A stretch of 64,000 nt of DNA from Anaspis maculata. Taxonomy: Eukaryota > Arthropoda > Insecta > Coleoptera > Scraptiidae. A model generated the notes under the pieces. The model was not told where the DNA came from. It did not search any database and was given only the letters and a program-made list of their open reading frames with translations. The number at the start of each line of letters is the position of its first letter. The first letter of the stretch is position 1. Position numbers and translations under genes: made by a program. Location: assembly GCA_949128115.1 (NCBI GenBank), contig OX421965.1:57530012-57594011 (forward strand). The letters are read 5' to 3'. This document shows, piece after piece, positions 34,201 to 44,674 of the stretch.

Positions 34201-37200
34201 CGGAAGCAAGGCGTGATGAAGGGAGAAAACCTGGGTGCGGTGCAGTGGCGTAACTAGCCCATTTGGACAGGCAGGTACACCTAAAGACCGAGAAGGCGCC
34301 GCAAGTGAACATTTTTCGGGAAAATCACCATAATCAATGTATGTTCGTGTGAATTTTAAACGTTGAAAAGGCGCCGTTGCGGTCAAATATTTGAACAGGT
34401 GGGTGCGGGGACCCGGCTGACCTCCCCCTAGCGGCGCCACTGGACCTCTGCACAAAGTCCCCAGAAAATCCCCTAACCTAACGTTGCTAATCAAGAAGAC
34501 TGTGTTCATTTTCGCTAATCTTGATATTATTTTGATTTTTATTGGTCGATCGTAAGGATCGGATCACAAGAGTTGGATGTTGGCCAACTTCTTAAAATCC
34601 TTGAAATCGTTACGATTGCGTCTTGCGATTAAAATCGGGTTATAAAAGGTATAGAGGAAATCATATCTTTGAACTTCGTTAAAATTGCGATTAAAATTGC
34701 GACTAAAATTAAAATCGAGTTATAAATCGCACTTTACATGTGAAAATATTCCAAATTTGAAAGAACCCAGTCTTTCAAAGTTGCATTGGACCGAAATTAA
34801 TGTGATTAGGTTCAAGTTGTCATTTGTCTGTTTTGGCGCCCGCGCAAGGCGAGTTTATGTGGGCGCTGTCTGGTCGGTGGAGGCGAATCCCGAATGCTGT
34901 GAAATCCGAAGGAGAGCCACGCGGTTTTGGTGCCTAAACGACGGTAACATGTCTCTGCGGTCCTCCGAGGCGCATTTCCACGCATGACACAGACAATTTT
35001 TCAACATTTTGATGCCAGTATGACAGACAACGTAACTTATTGACTATTGCACAAGCCAGTTTCACACTATGTAACAAGGCTTCGGCGCCTTATATCATCC
35101 CTCAGCTGCGCTTCGGGATCTAAACTGGCGCTTCAGCTATAATAATACATACAATGATAATACTTTCTCAACCTGGGTATATAATATACTATTTTATGCT
35201 GCGAAGTGGGGTAGGGATGAGTTTTTTTTTTCACCTGTTCATTCGATTGGTCGTTGCAAAACGCGCTATTCAACTGACTAAAGAATACATTTATTTGTTT
35301 GTATTGATATAAATACTGACCCTGAATCTTAGTTGTTGTGACGTCGAAATGACGCCCGAGTCGCCCATCCACGACTTGAGAAAACAATACCAGAGCACGC
35401 CCGAACTGAGCAGGAAGATGCCCGTCTTCACCATGCCTGCAGCTGGCATGATGTAAATGAACCAAGTAAAATACATCCACATTTTCGTTGATAAATAGAT
35501 ACTGAGAGGTAGAAGCGCCATCAGTCTGTCGTCGTACAGGACCCGTCCGGCATAGTGCAAGACTATGTACAAGCAGACCAAAAGGAATATTTTGATCGGT
35601 ATGAGGAGATTTGTGCTCAGCACAGTTCCGGCGATGTAAAAAGCCATGAACGGAGTTCCCACCATACACCACCATCTCATTCTCTGTAAACGACAATAAA
35701 ATTTTATCAGACAAAACCAACATTTACTTGAGCATAATTAATATAGTTGCTCATAATTATTTTGTAAGTGAAGGACGTTTTGGTGACCTTGCGTAAAACT
35801 TTTCAAGGGAATTACCAACTCTCAAAGGTACAAAGTGAAACGGAGTTTTCAATTATTTTCCCAAAAACTATAGAAGAAAGTACGAAACTCAAACTGGGGG
35901 CAGAGAAGTTTCCTCACAGTGCAAATGTACGGGCACAGTTTCAAACAAATCTGACCAGTGACGGCGGAGTTAGAGGGTGTTACAGGTAGTTAGAGGGGGT
36001 TAACGTAGATTGAACTGTCAGAAAAAAATTGTCTGTGGCCCCATCGTATTTTTGTTTACACATTTGGATAGGCTTTTTCAAGCTTAAACTTTTGTGCCTC
36101 TTGCAGTTTTTCGTGGGATGCATCATAGATAATTTTTGTCTGGGAGTTCCACTGAAGCAGTTCCATCTAACCCAATCCCCTCTAGCTCCACCGTCACTGG
36201 TCGACCTTCCTACCTTCCGAAGTTTTATGCAAGACACCGTGCATCACCTTGTATGGGTGTAAACAATGCCATATGTACATTTTACAAACTCCACTGTGGT
36301 AAACTTTTGAAACAAATACAATATCTACTTGTTTTCACGTACATACAGGGTGATTCAAAAGTGTCGGACCATCTGCGGGACCGGTGCGTAATATAGAGGT
36401 GTAGTAGAGTGATAGAAAGTTGTTGAAAAAATTCTATGTCTTTTAACTTAGAAGTTATGGAGAGACAAACGTTGGTTTTTTGATTGCTTCTATTTGCGTT
36501 ATTTCAACAAAATTTAGTAAACTATTTATGGAAAAATAATGAGTACATACAAAAAATCAACCTCTGAATCTTTATTGAATTTCTGTTTTCTATACAGGGA
36601 TTACAGGATGAATCATAAACTCCAAAAATTTAGTTTTCTTAAAAAAACCAGAAGCAATAAAATCCTATTAAAATGAATTGTTTTATAGTTTTATTGTGCT
36701 CTACATAGGTAATGGGACCAATGTGGCTGTTAAAGGCACTTTTAGAAAAAATAATTTTCAGGATTCATGACTCACCCTATATACAAAACAAATTCTTTGC
36801 ATATGCAGAGGTTGATTTTTTGTACTCATTATTTACTGAAATCCGAGCTGAAATCTTTTGGAACAACAGAAATAGAAGCCATTGAAGGACCAACTTTTGT
36901 CCCTCCATAACTTCAAAATTAAAAGACAGAATTTTTTCAACAACTTTTTAGCACTCTACTACACGTCCATATTACGCACCTTCAAGGTGGTCCGACGTTT
37001 TTGAATCACCCTGTATAACAAACAGGCATCATCGGTTCACGACCAAAGCTTGAGCTTCTTTCTCGGTTGGCTATTTCCTCAAGTCAAATTATAGCATGAC
37101 AATTACTCATGACAGCAAGCCAATTTGTTGACATCGTCGTCCACTTTACAATGGCTGCCACTGTACATGGTTGAACTCAAGAGTTTTTCTATTTAAATGT

Positions 37201-38349
37201 TTAAACACCCTGTAGGTAAAGTATCACAATAATGATAGATAACTATAAATAGGTATGTATTACAACTATGTAACCCAGTCATCATCTTAAAATAAAGAAC
37301 TATTTTACACAGAGAACAGTAGAAATTAAAGCGAAAAAATGCGAAATCACTGTACCTTGTCCTTCACTATTTTATTCAATATACTTCTTGAATTTGAATT
37401 ATTTAGATCCTCTCGAATTTTCTCGGCGACTTTATTACCAATCCAAATTGATCCCACTTGAGATTTCAACATTGCTAATGGGGTGTCGCCCCTGTGATTT
37501 GGTACATTCAAACTGGCTTGTCCCTGTGGAGAATATTATAAAATACAAAAAATCAATTGATTGAAGAAATTAACAAATAAATAGAAATAAGTAGTTAGGC
37601 ACCTGAAGCACTAAAGTTGATATTGCTGAAGTATTCCTGGCCAATATGGCCCAATGCAAGGCAGTATTTCCCTGCTGATCGGTCAAATTAGGTGACGCAC
37701 CCAGTGTGAGCAGTAACCTCGTGGGGTCCAAGCTGCAGATCTTCCAGCACGCCCACATCAGAGGCGTCATTTCGGAACGATCCACCAGATCAGGGCTGAT
37801 TCCGCGGGCTATGAAGTAAGCCACCAGGGCCGTGTGTCCGAACTGGGCCGCCAAGTGAATGCAGGAGCATCCTTCGGCATCCCGGAGGGCCGGGTCTGCT
37901 CCGGCATTCATCAGGATAACGGCCGCATCCAAGTGACCTTGTCTGGTGGCCCAGTGCAGGGGCGTGGCGTTGAGTTCGCCACCTATGGCGTCCACCTCGG
38001 CCCCCTTGTCAATGAAAAACTTGATGATGTCCTTTCGGTTGTTGATGGCGGCCCAGTGGAGCAGGGTCACTGTTTCGCTGTCTCTCTGGTTCACGTTGTA
38101 ACCCGCGTCGACCAGCTCTTTCACTCTGGCATGTGCTCCGTACTGGAACAGGTCTCAATGAGTCTCGCGGGAAGGTTTTAATTGAGCAGAAAGTGGTACC
38201 TGTGTGGCTTTAACAATATCAAACCCACTGTAGTCCGGCTCTATAGCAGGAACGGCCGCTTCCTTGGATATCAGACCGTGGCAGTCTCGGTCGGTTTCCA
38301 CGCAGCCCCCGGCGCTCGCTGCGGCCGCCCCGCAAGCGTTTTGGTACAT
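28263..38349 (-). CDS. Hip14: Palmitoyltransferase Hip14 (ZDHHC17 type), complete
   Basis: This Golgi/vesicle membrane enzyme S-acylates cysteines of synaptic proteins such as SNAP25 and CSP. Seven minus-strand exons are seen: 38349-38200, 38142-37603, 37523-37356, 35683-35321, 30689-30527, 29744-29500 and 28511-28263. All have GT-AG borders and consistent phases. The product is 625 aa (human ZDHHC17 is about 632). Residues about 51-286 are an ankyrin array ([21 protein letters not shown] repeats). Residues 287-407 hold four hydrophobic segments. The Cys-rich domain follows, with the catalytic DHHC at about 451-454 ([17 protein letters not shown]). Two more membrane segments come next, and the cytosolic tail has [14 protein letters not shown] as in vertebrate homologues. 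ATG 38349 gives a typical short acidic N-terminus. All catalytic and zinc residues are present, so the gene looks functional. It lies 252 bp downstream of the PSMA3 stop on the same strand. Introns 3-6 (0.8-4.6 kb) are swollen by repeats. Confidence 0.96.
28663..29320. mobile_element. Foldback element in Hip14 last intron
   Basis: Arms 28671-28860 and 29183-29320 share inverted CAGGTTCGTTTCAGAAG, GGCAAAAAATTA, GACAATGG and AAGG.ACCATACA blocks; centre near 28990. Non-coding. Confidence 0.7.
30177..30492. mobile_element. 316 bp MITE with TTA target duplication in Hip14 intron 5
   Basis: Long inverted ends beginning AGCCTCTGTCACACGGTCATTG, flanked by TTA at 30174-30176 and 30493-30495. Internal GCGAGTATAC words repeat. 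TTA duplication fits PIF/Harbinger-type insertion. It sits 34 bp from the donor of the DHHC-encoding exon (ends 30527). Confidence 0.8.
31325..31440 (+). repeat. Partial duplicate of the adjacent palindrome arm
   Basis: GAAATTTGGCATATGCAAACTAC and GTGATTTGACCCGCAGCACTC repeat the segment at 31752-31860 inside the neighbouring element. Confidence 0.6.
31483..33397. mobile_element. 1.9 kb nested palindrome in Hip14 intron 4
   Basis: Outer inverted ends ACTCGGATGCGATACTTTTG then GAGACACCTGTATTTG. The arms contain repeat-A blocks (CCGCAAAAAAATTC, ACCACAAAGTTTTGGGATC) and CAGGACCTAAACAGCTTTG. The centre holds a second hairpin, 32230-32620, with CAAGGCCGTCAAATTTGGCA and GGCCAAAATGTCAATACAC arms. 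Non-coding. Confidence 0.8.
33551..33898. mobile_element. 348 bp element with perfect 17-bp inverted ends
   Basis: TATAGGTCGCGGGAACA at 33551 and its exact complement ending at 33898; the TA step at each end is a possible target duplication. The open frame inside has no recognisable domain. Confidence 0.7.
33975..35045 (-). repeat. Repeat 'A', copy 4, split by a 652 bp insertion
   Basis: Inverted orientation. GCATCGACCCTTTGGCCTGCT lies on one side and GCGCCCGCGCAAGGCGAGTTT plus CCGAGGCGCATTTCC on the other, colinear with copy 3 once 34082-34733 is removed. Confidence 0.7.
34082..34733. mobile_element. 652 bp inverted-repeat element, TTA target duplication
   Basis: Ends AGTGCGATTTATAACTCGAT and complement. 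Subterminal AAAATTGCGATT/AGTCGCAATTT words repeat in both orientations. TTA at 34079-34081 and 34734-34736. The uninterrupted site is visible in repeat copy 3 (GATTTACGTGTGA), confirming the boundaries. Internal CAGTGGCGTAACTAG/CGGCGCCACTG (34243-34442) may be another nested element. Confidence 0.85.
35954..36201. mobile_element. 248 bp inverted-repeat element in Hip14 intron 3
   Basis: Ends CCAGTGACGGCGGAG.TAGAGG and complement. No clear target duplication. No coding sequence. Confidence 0.6.
36346..37013. mobile_element. Foldback with CAGGGTGATTCAAAA ends and TA flanks, nested hairpin
   Basis: Palindrome with arms carrying TATTACGCACC.., GACAGAATTTTTTCAACA and CAACCTCTGAAT blocks. At its centre (about 36592-36784) lies a second small hairpin (CTATACAGGGATTACAGGATGAATC / inverse). 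The core recurs at 58000-58230. Confidence 0.75.
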
Positions 38350-38601
38350 TTTTCACGAAGTTTTGCCAGGAATTTCAAGTTTGACAGGAGGATGACATTA
38401 GATTGAGGTTAGGTTTGACACTTTTGACATTGACATTTTATCTGTCACTGTCACAGGTAGAAGCAGTGCCGTGCGAGGTTTTTCTTAAAATTTCATGTTT
38501 TGTTTGAACTTTCAATAATTTTCAATCAAATAATTATTTTATCGATTAATTTTATTTCTTAAAGTAGAATACAAAAGAAAATTCATTAAAAAAAAAACGC
38601 A
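38350..38601 (-). promoter_or_regulatory. 252 bp PSMA3-Hip14 intergenic spacer
   Basis: It holds the PSMA3 poly(A) signal (AATAAA on the minus strand, 38556-38551) and must contain the Hip14 promoter and 5' UTR. It is repeat-free, unlike most spacers here. Confidence 0.6.
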
Positions 38602-41600
38602 TTACATATCCTCAGTGTCTGAGTCTGAGTCGGCTTCCATAGCTTGCTTGGCAGCTTTCTCAGCATCACTAAAAACTGCATCCGGCACCTTCTCGTGTCT
38701 GCCTTCGCTTTCCTTGCATACCCAAGACAATTCCAATTCAAAATTTTTATCTTTTAGTTCATCATGCACCAAGTAAATGCTGAAACAAAAAATGAAAAAT
38801 TCACATGCCATCCTCAGGTACCTACCTAAATGCTATGCTTGTAGCAGCTGGACTAGCAGGTGGAAAGACGCAGGTCCAAGGCTTTTTAATTCAGAACTAA
38901 TACTTTTTGGAGCAAAAAAAAGTGACAAGGGGAGCTATCGCTATGATAACAGCAACCAGGCGGCGGCGGCGGCCATCAGCCGTAGCCCCTAAACACTCCA
39001 GGGGCCCTATTTTCGGAACAGGGGAACACCTCATCAGGTGATGTTGCCTAGGTGACAGCCAATCACAGCCCTGGTTGCCTAGCAACTTCCCATGCGAACG
39101 GATCACACGTCTTCCGAAAATAGGGTCCAAGCTTGTCACCTTATTTTCTATTCAAAAAGTCGTGGTTCTGAATTTACAACGTGAACGGGATATAACTTTT
39201 TGTAAATTCATGTGAAGTCGGCAACAGTTTTGAAACGGCGTGTATAAATGACATCATAAAAACAATCTGCCCTGGCCTGACTGCCCTGTCCTTTATCTTT
39301 TCTTTTTAGCTAATACCCTGGACACACTAGGAAGCTTGATGATCATTACGATGGATCGTCATTTAACTTCCCTTGCTGTCTTGACGAAACTGAATAATGC
39401 CTATTTATTCTGTTTTCGGTAGCTAGATGTCGCTACTCGACTGAATGCACATAGCGGATAAGTAGGTACAGGTGTTCATTTGAAAACTTATCTTATTAGA
39501 TCAGTACAGATCAGACAGATCCCAGTACAGGTCGATTTTATATTCAGAGGGGACAATTTATGATTAGCATGAGTTCCATGTTCCTACTTCATTACCTAAG
39601 ACAGAGTGACCACCGTTCTAAAAAAATAAATGAGAATAATAGGGGTCACGCTACACATCATTTCGATTTTTGAATGCCTTCCAACCAAGGAGGTTAGAAT
39701 ATAAGGAGGGAACGTAACCCAGCTTGTAGGCGAGGAAATTTGATGCGGAACGGGGTGAGGGGAAATCATGTATTTGAGTATGCAACCCGTAAGTTATGAA
39801 CCACCCGAAGGCACACGAATCACAGAGGTCTATCCCACAGAATTATACAGCAAAGTGACAGCATATCATTCGTTTTTGTGGTTAAAATTTTTCATTTGTC
39901 AGTTTCGCTCTTCAATGTGGTATTTTCAATCGCTTTTGAGGTTTTTGAATGTGAAAACCACAGCGATCGCCGTTCAGAGACAGTTTTTCCAAGCAGAAGA
40001 CAATCCAAACTAGAAAATACTGTTGCACAAGTAAGTGAACCTGGAACAATAAATTTTGAAGTTACGAATATGCCCAATTCAAGATTTGCAGCTCCAAATG
40101 ATTTGATTGTATCCTCTACGACGTGTGCCCTTGTTCAGTGCCGAATTAAAAAGGACATAACCGCCTTGCAAACTCATGGAAGACCAAACAAATGAAAAGC
40201 TCGAGCAAGCCAAAGTATGCCTCCTGCACTGCCCAGTGCACAGCTGCTGTGTACCTACCTATTTAACCTAGTACAGTTACCAATATTGTGCGTACGGACC
40301 TACGTGTGTGTTGTACTAGTGTGCACCTACACTGGATAATTCATACTTATAAAATGGACGCAAGTCAATTAGGTAATTGAGAGTCAAAAATGCCACAAAA
40401 TTTTGATAATATTGGTTTTATCTTTCCAAATTCAAGGATGCCTATTTTTGGATTTCACAGGCACGATCGAAGAGAAGATACTGCCTTTTACTCAAGAAGA
40501 AAGTGAACAAAGAAAAAAAGTCACTTGAAGTATGACCGCCTCGGCCCACTCAACCTTCAAGTTCTTTTGTGCATAGGTGATGATTTGATGAAATGGATAT
40601 GATGTGAGGCTTAGCTTTAGGAGGCCTAGATCTTAGTTTAGAGCACCATGATGGAAGGCATTAAAAAACCACAGAATGATGATGAATCAGAAGAACTATA
40701 ATGCTTGGCCCAAGAATTATTATTGAAACTTGAGTAAATCTCTTCGAAAATTTACAATTGAAAATAACTTTTCCATATTCAAGATCTCTGAACCTCACCA
40801 GAACATTCCATAATCAATAAGGAAGGATCGAGCACTACTGGTGGTCTCTGAAGAAGTAATGGAAAGATGGAGTGAATATTTCCAAGAGTTACTGAGTGCA
40901 CAACCAAGGTAGACTGATGAAGACGACATTAACAAAGAAAATACGATCGAAGACAGAAATGAAGGGACGCTAACAGAAGACCTGAAAGAACAAAAGCATT
41001 CCTGAAACTGAAAAACGGCAAAGCTCCTGGACATGATAAATTTACATCAGAGATAATAAATAGCTTTGGGAGAAGAGGAAAAAAGATTGCTGCTGGAAAT
41101 CTACAATATAAAGCATAGAAAAAAAAAGGGGGTTCTTAACGAGTGTGCAAACCATAAATGCATCACCTTGCTGAACATGCCAATGAAAATAGACAACTAC
41201 TGGGAAAGAAACTGAAAAAGACAATAGAGCCAACGTTATTGCTGAACACTCAAAGTGGACTCCGATAAAAAGGTAGCGTGCAAAGCCTCATCTTCACAAT
41301 GCATCAAAAAATTCAGAGAGCAACGAGGAGTGAAAAAGAAACTAACTAGTGCTATAAAAAGTCTGTAGAAGAATACCACCAGCATTATGTACTACTAAGA
41401 CACTAATAAATAAAAAAGAAGTAACAAAGAAGACCAAGCTGAAAGTACCTATAATACGATTTTCAGATCAGTACTGACTGATGACTCACAGGTGAGACAT
41501 GGAGACATGGCTTATCTAAGAGAATGCAGAAGGAGCGTGAAGCAACGGGAATGAAGTATGCGTCTGCGGAGTAAAAAAAAAATACTGAGGAGACACAATT

Positions 41601-44600
41601 CGTAACCCCGAGTAAGAAAAGAGCTAAGATGAGGCCTGCAACAAAATTTGTAGATAAGAGACAACTGAGTTGTTGAGGACGCCTAGAGAGCATGAACGAG
41701 GATAGACCAGTAGAACGATAAGCGAGAATGACAGGAATAAGAAATCAGGAAAGACAAAAAGAAGCATAGGACGCAACAGTAAGATAAATAACAGAAAATT
41801 GACTGAGATGGAATAAAGGAAGAACGCTCGCTGAAGACAAGAGACGATGAGAAGTTCATACATCAAGAAAAATCTGATACTTAATGTCGAGAAAGAACTG
41901 AGTTTTATTGTTGATATTTTATGAGAATGTTAAATTTTTATTTGTATTATTCACACTACGCCGCAAAATAAAAGGATGTTGATAAATATAAAACAAAATT
42001 CGACTGCCACATCTTGTCACCATCAGTGTTGCACCTCTTCTGTTTTCTTTCAATCTTTGTCATCCATTTCAGCCCCTTCTCGTCATCTCCCAACAATTGC
42101 CTCAGAGTTCTGCCCTCCTTCAGCGATTCCTGACATGACTTCAAGTGCTCCATCGTCTCACTCCTTTCCACAACATGATATACCCTGGTAGCTTCCAGTG
42201 TAGCTACTCGTCTGTACCCCATCACCACACCACAACTTTGCAAATCGCTGCTTCCAGCCTTCACGTTTGGATTAAGCGTGCATCTAGGCACTTTGCCTTG
42301 TAGCTCTTTGTATTCTTGGTTTGGCATATCTAGAGTCTTGTAGCTTGTTTATCTGCACCTGCTTCTGTTCGTCTCTGTTCCTTCTGTTCTGCTTTCCATT
42401 TCTGCTACGCTATGCCCTTTTGCTTTTTCTGCTCGAGAAATTTCTTTCTGGGCGGTGACCGCTGGTGGTCTCAGCATCCAAAAGCCATGAAAGAGACTGA
42501 TTCCGCCATTATGAAAATGATAAATTGGCAAAGGAAAAACACAAACACAAAAACTGACTGATTCTGTCACTACGCTATTCGCAGTGACAGATTCATGATT
42601 CTGTGGGATGGACCTCTGTGACTCGTGGTCGTGTGCCTTCGTGTGGTTCATAACTTACGGGTTGCATACCCAGAACGTGACGTCACACGGCTTCACTTTT
42701 TTGAGCTCATGTTCCCTCCTGCTATAATTATAACCTCCTTGCTTCCAACGCTCTTTGTGTTCGTGTGATAAGGTACAAAATCGAACCACTAGTTCTTGAA
42801 GTTAGGTATGTAATAGGTATTTGTAAGATGAACAGTTTTTTTAATTAAAAGAAATCGTCACTCGAATGTTTTTGATCCGATTACCTGTTGGTGATTTGAT
42901 GTCATTTCTAAAGATAATACAGAATTATTATTATTATTATTAATGCCTCCACTAGGGAACATCAATCAAACTTATTTGAATAGAGAGTTGAGAGGATGAG
43001 AGGCCTTCAAATGATGTTTGAGTACAATAGGGTGTTCCATGGGTTTTGGGAAAAAATGAATTTTAATACGTACGCCTTCGTAGAGCTCACATATTTTTTA
43101 TTTGATTTTTTTGGACAGAAAATGCGATTTTGTATGTCAAATTTTGAATTCGAGGGCTCTGATTGGCCAGTATGAGGACTTTTGACATAAAATTTTGCAT
43201 TTTCTGTCCGAATATTCGCATCTGGGAATCCAGCTTCACCTGGCGCCATCTGTTAACGTACCTTGATCTCAGAATGCGTGACGTCATGTGAAATTTTCTT
43301 TATTTTTTTTTTCGGGGCCTTAATCAAATGAAAAATATGTGGGCTCTACAAAGGCTTTAGTATTTACATTCATTTCTTCCCAAACCCCGTGGAACACCCC
43401 ATTCAAATGAAACGGCATCTCGGGCGGCTGAGAAATTTGACATTTGCTAAGAAATAAGAAATAATATGTTTTCGGAGTTCAGGTGAATTTTATACATTGG
43501 ATTATTACTAAACGTTCACCAACTAATGATCAGCTTCCATTATTAACTCGATTCAACTTGGAGAACACTTTATTTCTAGTACAAATGTCAAACTTCACAG
43601 CCGCCTGAGATATCATTTCATTTGAATTGTACTATATTACTCAACCCTTATTCCCATTTAAAATATTTGAAAGAGTGATCACCCTGCCTTAGGGGATGAA
43701 GTCAGTACAAATATTGAGTTCATGCTAATCAGAATGAGATGTCCCCCTCAAAAATAAAATCGACTTGTCTCAGGATTTCTTGAATAAAATTTTTCAGGGG
43801 TGCTAATCACATGAACATCCTGTATGTATAGACTGTTGGAGATAGGAGGTGATCATTTAAAATAACACATAACATAATTATGCCCTTGGCCTTGGACTGC
43901 TATGATAAAATATTAAAATAAATCTTACATTTTGGCAGCTTCTTTGACTAGCTCTCTGCAAGTCATGTTTTGCATCTTGAGCTTCTCTATTTCGGTTTTA
44001 GCCGATTGCTTAGCTTTGCCAGTGGCACATCCGTGATAGCCCTAGGAATATCTTATTAAAATGAATCAAAGCAATAACAACAACTTCATACATAGCTGAC
44101 ACCTGAAGGATCGATGGTGTACATTTCAGGACCGTCTTCCCCATGACTGGCAAGAATCACACTGCACCCGTAAGGGCGCACGGCACTGTACAAAGTGTAA
44201 GCGTGCATGTACATGCTGACCCTGTCATTCAAGTAGTTCAGGGGAATGCTTGTTCTGTACTGATTTCGATAGTTTGCAGCTTCTTTGCGGGCTATCGCTA
44301 CAATCTGACGTGCGTCGGCGATCAAGCCAGAAAATGCCTATAAATCGAGATGTTATTAAGCTTTGCTTGACTTGTGCAGCGTAAACTGACCATTCCAACG
44401 TGTTTGTCGATGTTGAAAATCCTCCTGTTTGTACCCACTTCGTGCAGTTTGGACATGACCAGTTTCTCAGCAGCAAGAACCACCCCATCGGTACCTTTCA
44501 GACCGATGATAGTTCCGCTGTTTTCAACTGCTTTCATGGCATATTCCACTTGGAAAACACGACCGTCGGGCGAGAATTGGGAAGCCGACAAATCGTACTG

Positions 44601-44674
44601 CGAGAATAGAGGTTAGAATGACTTGTTCTTTTGCGGAGTTAATTTTTACTCACCCCCGTGCCAATCGAACTCAT
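38602..44674 (-). CDS. Prosalpha7: 20S proteasome subunit alpha type-3, complete
   Basis: This is a structural alpha-ring subunit of the 20S core particle (alpha7 position in the yeast scheme), gating substrate entry; it has no catalytic threonine. Exons on the minus strand are 44674-44654 (MSSIGTG), 44597-44391, 44337-44092, 44041-43929 and 38779-38602. Phases match throughout, giving 254 aa (human PSMA3 is 255). The proteasome alpha signature [13 protein letters not shown] lies at residues 15-27. Other conserved blocks are [54 protein letters not shown] and [20 protein letters not shown]. The C-terminus is acidic (DSDSDTEDM), as in PSMA3. The first three introns are only 50-56 nt. The fourth is 5.15 kb and filled with transposon relics. 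A minus-strand AATAAA at 38556-38551, about 46 bases past the stop, is a good poly(A) signal. Confidence 0.97.
39001..39125. mobile_element. 125 bp MITE in PSMA3 intron 4
   Basis: GGGCCCTATTTTCGGA and TCCGAAAATAGGGTCC ends; the centre contains CCTAGGTGACAGCC/GGTTGCCTAGCAAC words. Confidence 0.65.
39681..41900 (+). mobile_element. Decayed LINE-like element, plus orientation
   Basis: A broken reverse-transcriptase region lies at about 40840-41350. Successive frames give [31 protein letters not shown] and [18 protein letters not shown], the order expected of a CR1/RTE-like RT, with multiple stops and frameshifts. The first about 340 bp (39681-40015) recur inverted at 42430-42750. No intact frame remains. 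Confidence 0.6.
41940..42750 (-). mobile_element. Inverted, internally deleted partner of the LINE-like element
   Basis: The 5' part matches the head of the element at 39681 (ATGCAACCCGTAAGTTATGAA; CACAGAGGTC.ATCCCACAGAAT). A 123-codon frame (42327-41956) contains ETMEHLKSC and [17 protein letters not shown], of unknown family, then an AT-rich tail ending CAAATAAAAATTTAAC. Head-to-head arrangement with the plus copy. Confidence 0.5.
43029..43403. mobile_element. Foldback with GGGTGTTCCA ends, PSMA3 intron 4
   Basis: Outer arms GGGTGTTCCATGGGTTTTGGGAA.. and inverse; an inner hairpin 43111-43210 carries GGACAGAAAATGC arms. Non-coding. Confidence 0.7.
43404..43628. mobile_element. 225 bp palindromic MITE
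   Basis: TTCAAATGAAA and GGGCGGCTGAGAAATTTGACATTT at the left, mirrored as AAATGTCAAACTTCACAGCCGCC and TTTCATTTGAA at the right. Abuts the previous element. Confidence 0.7.
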
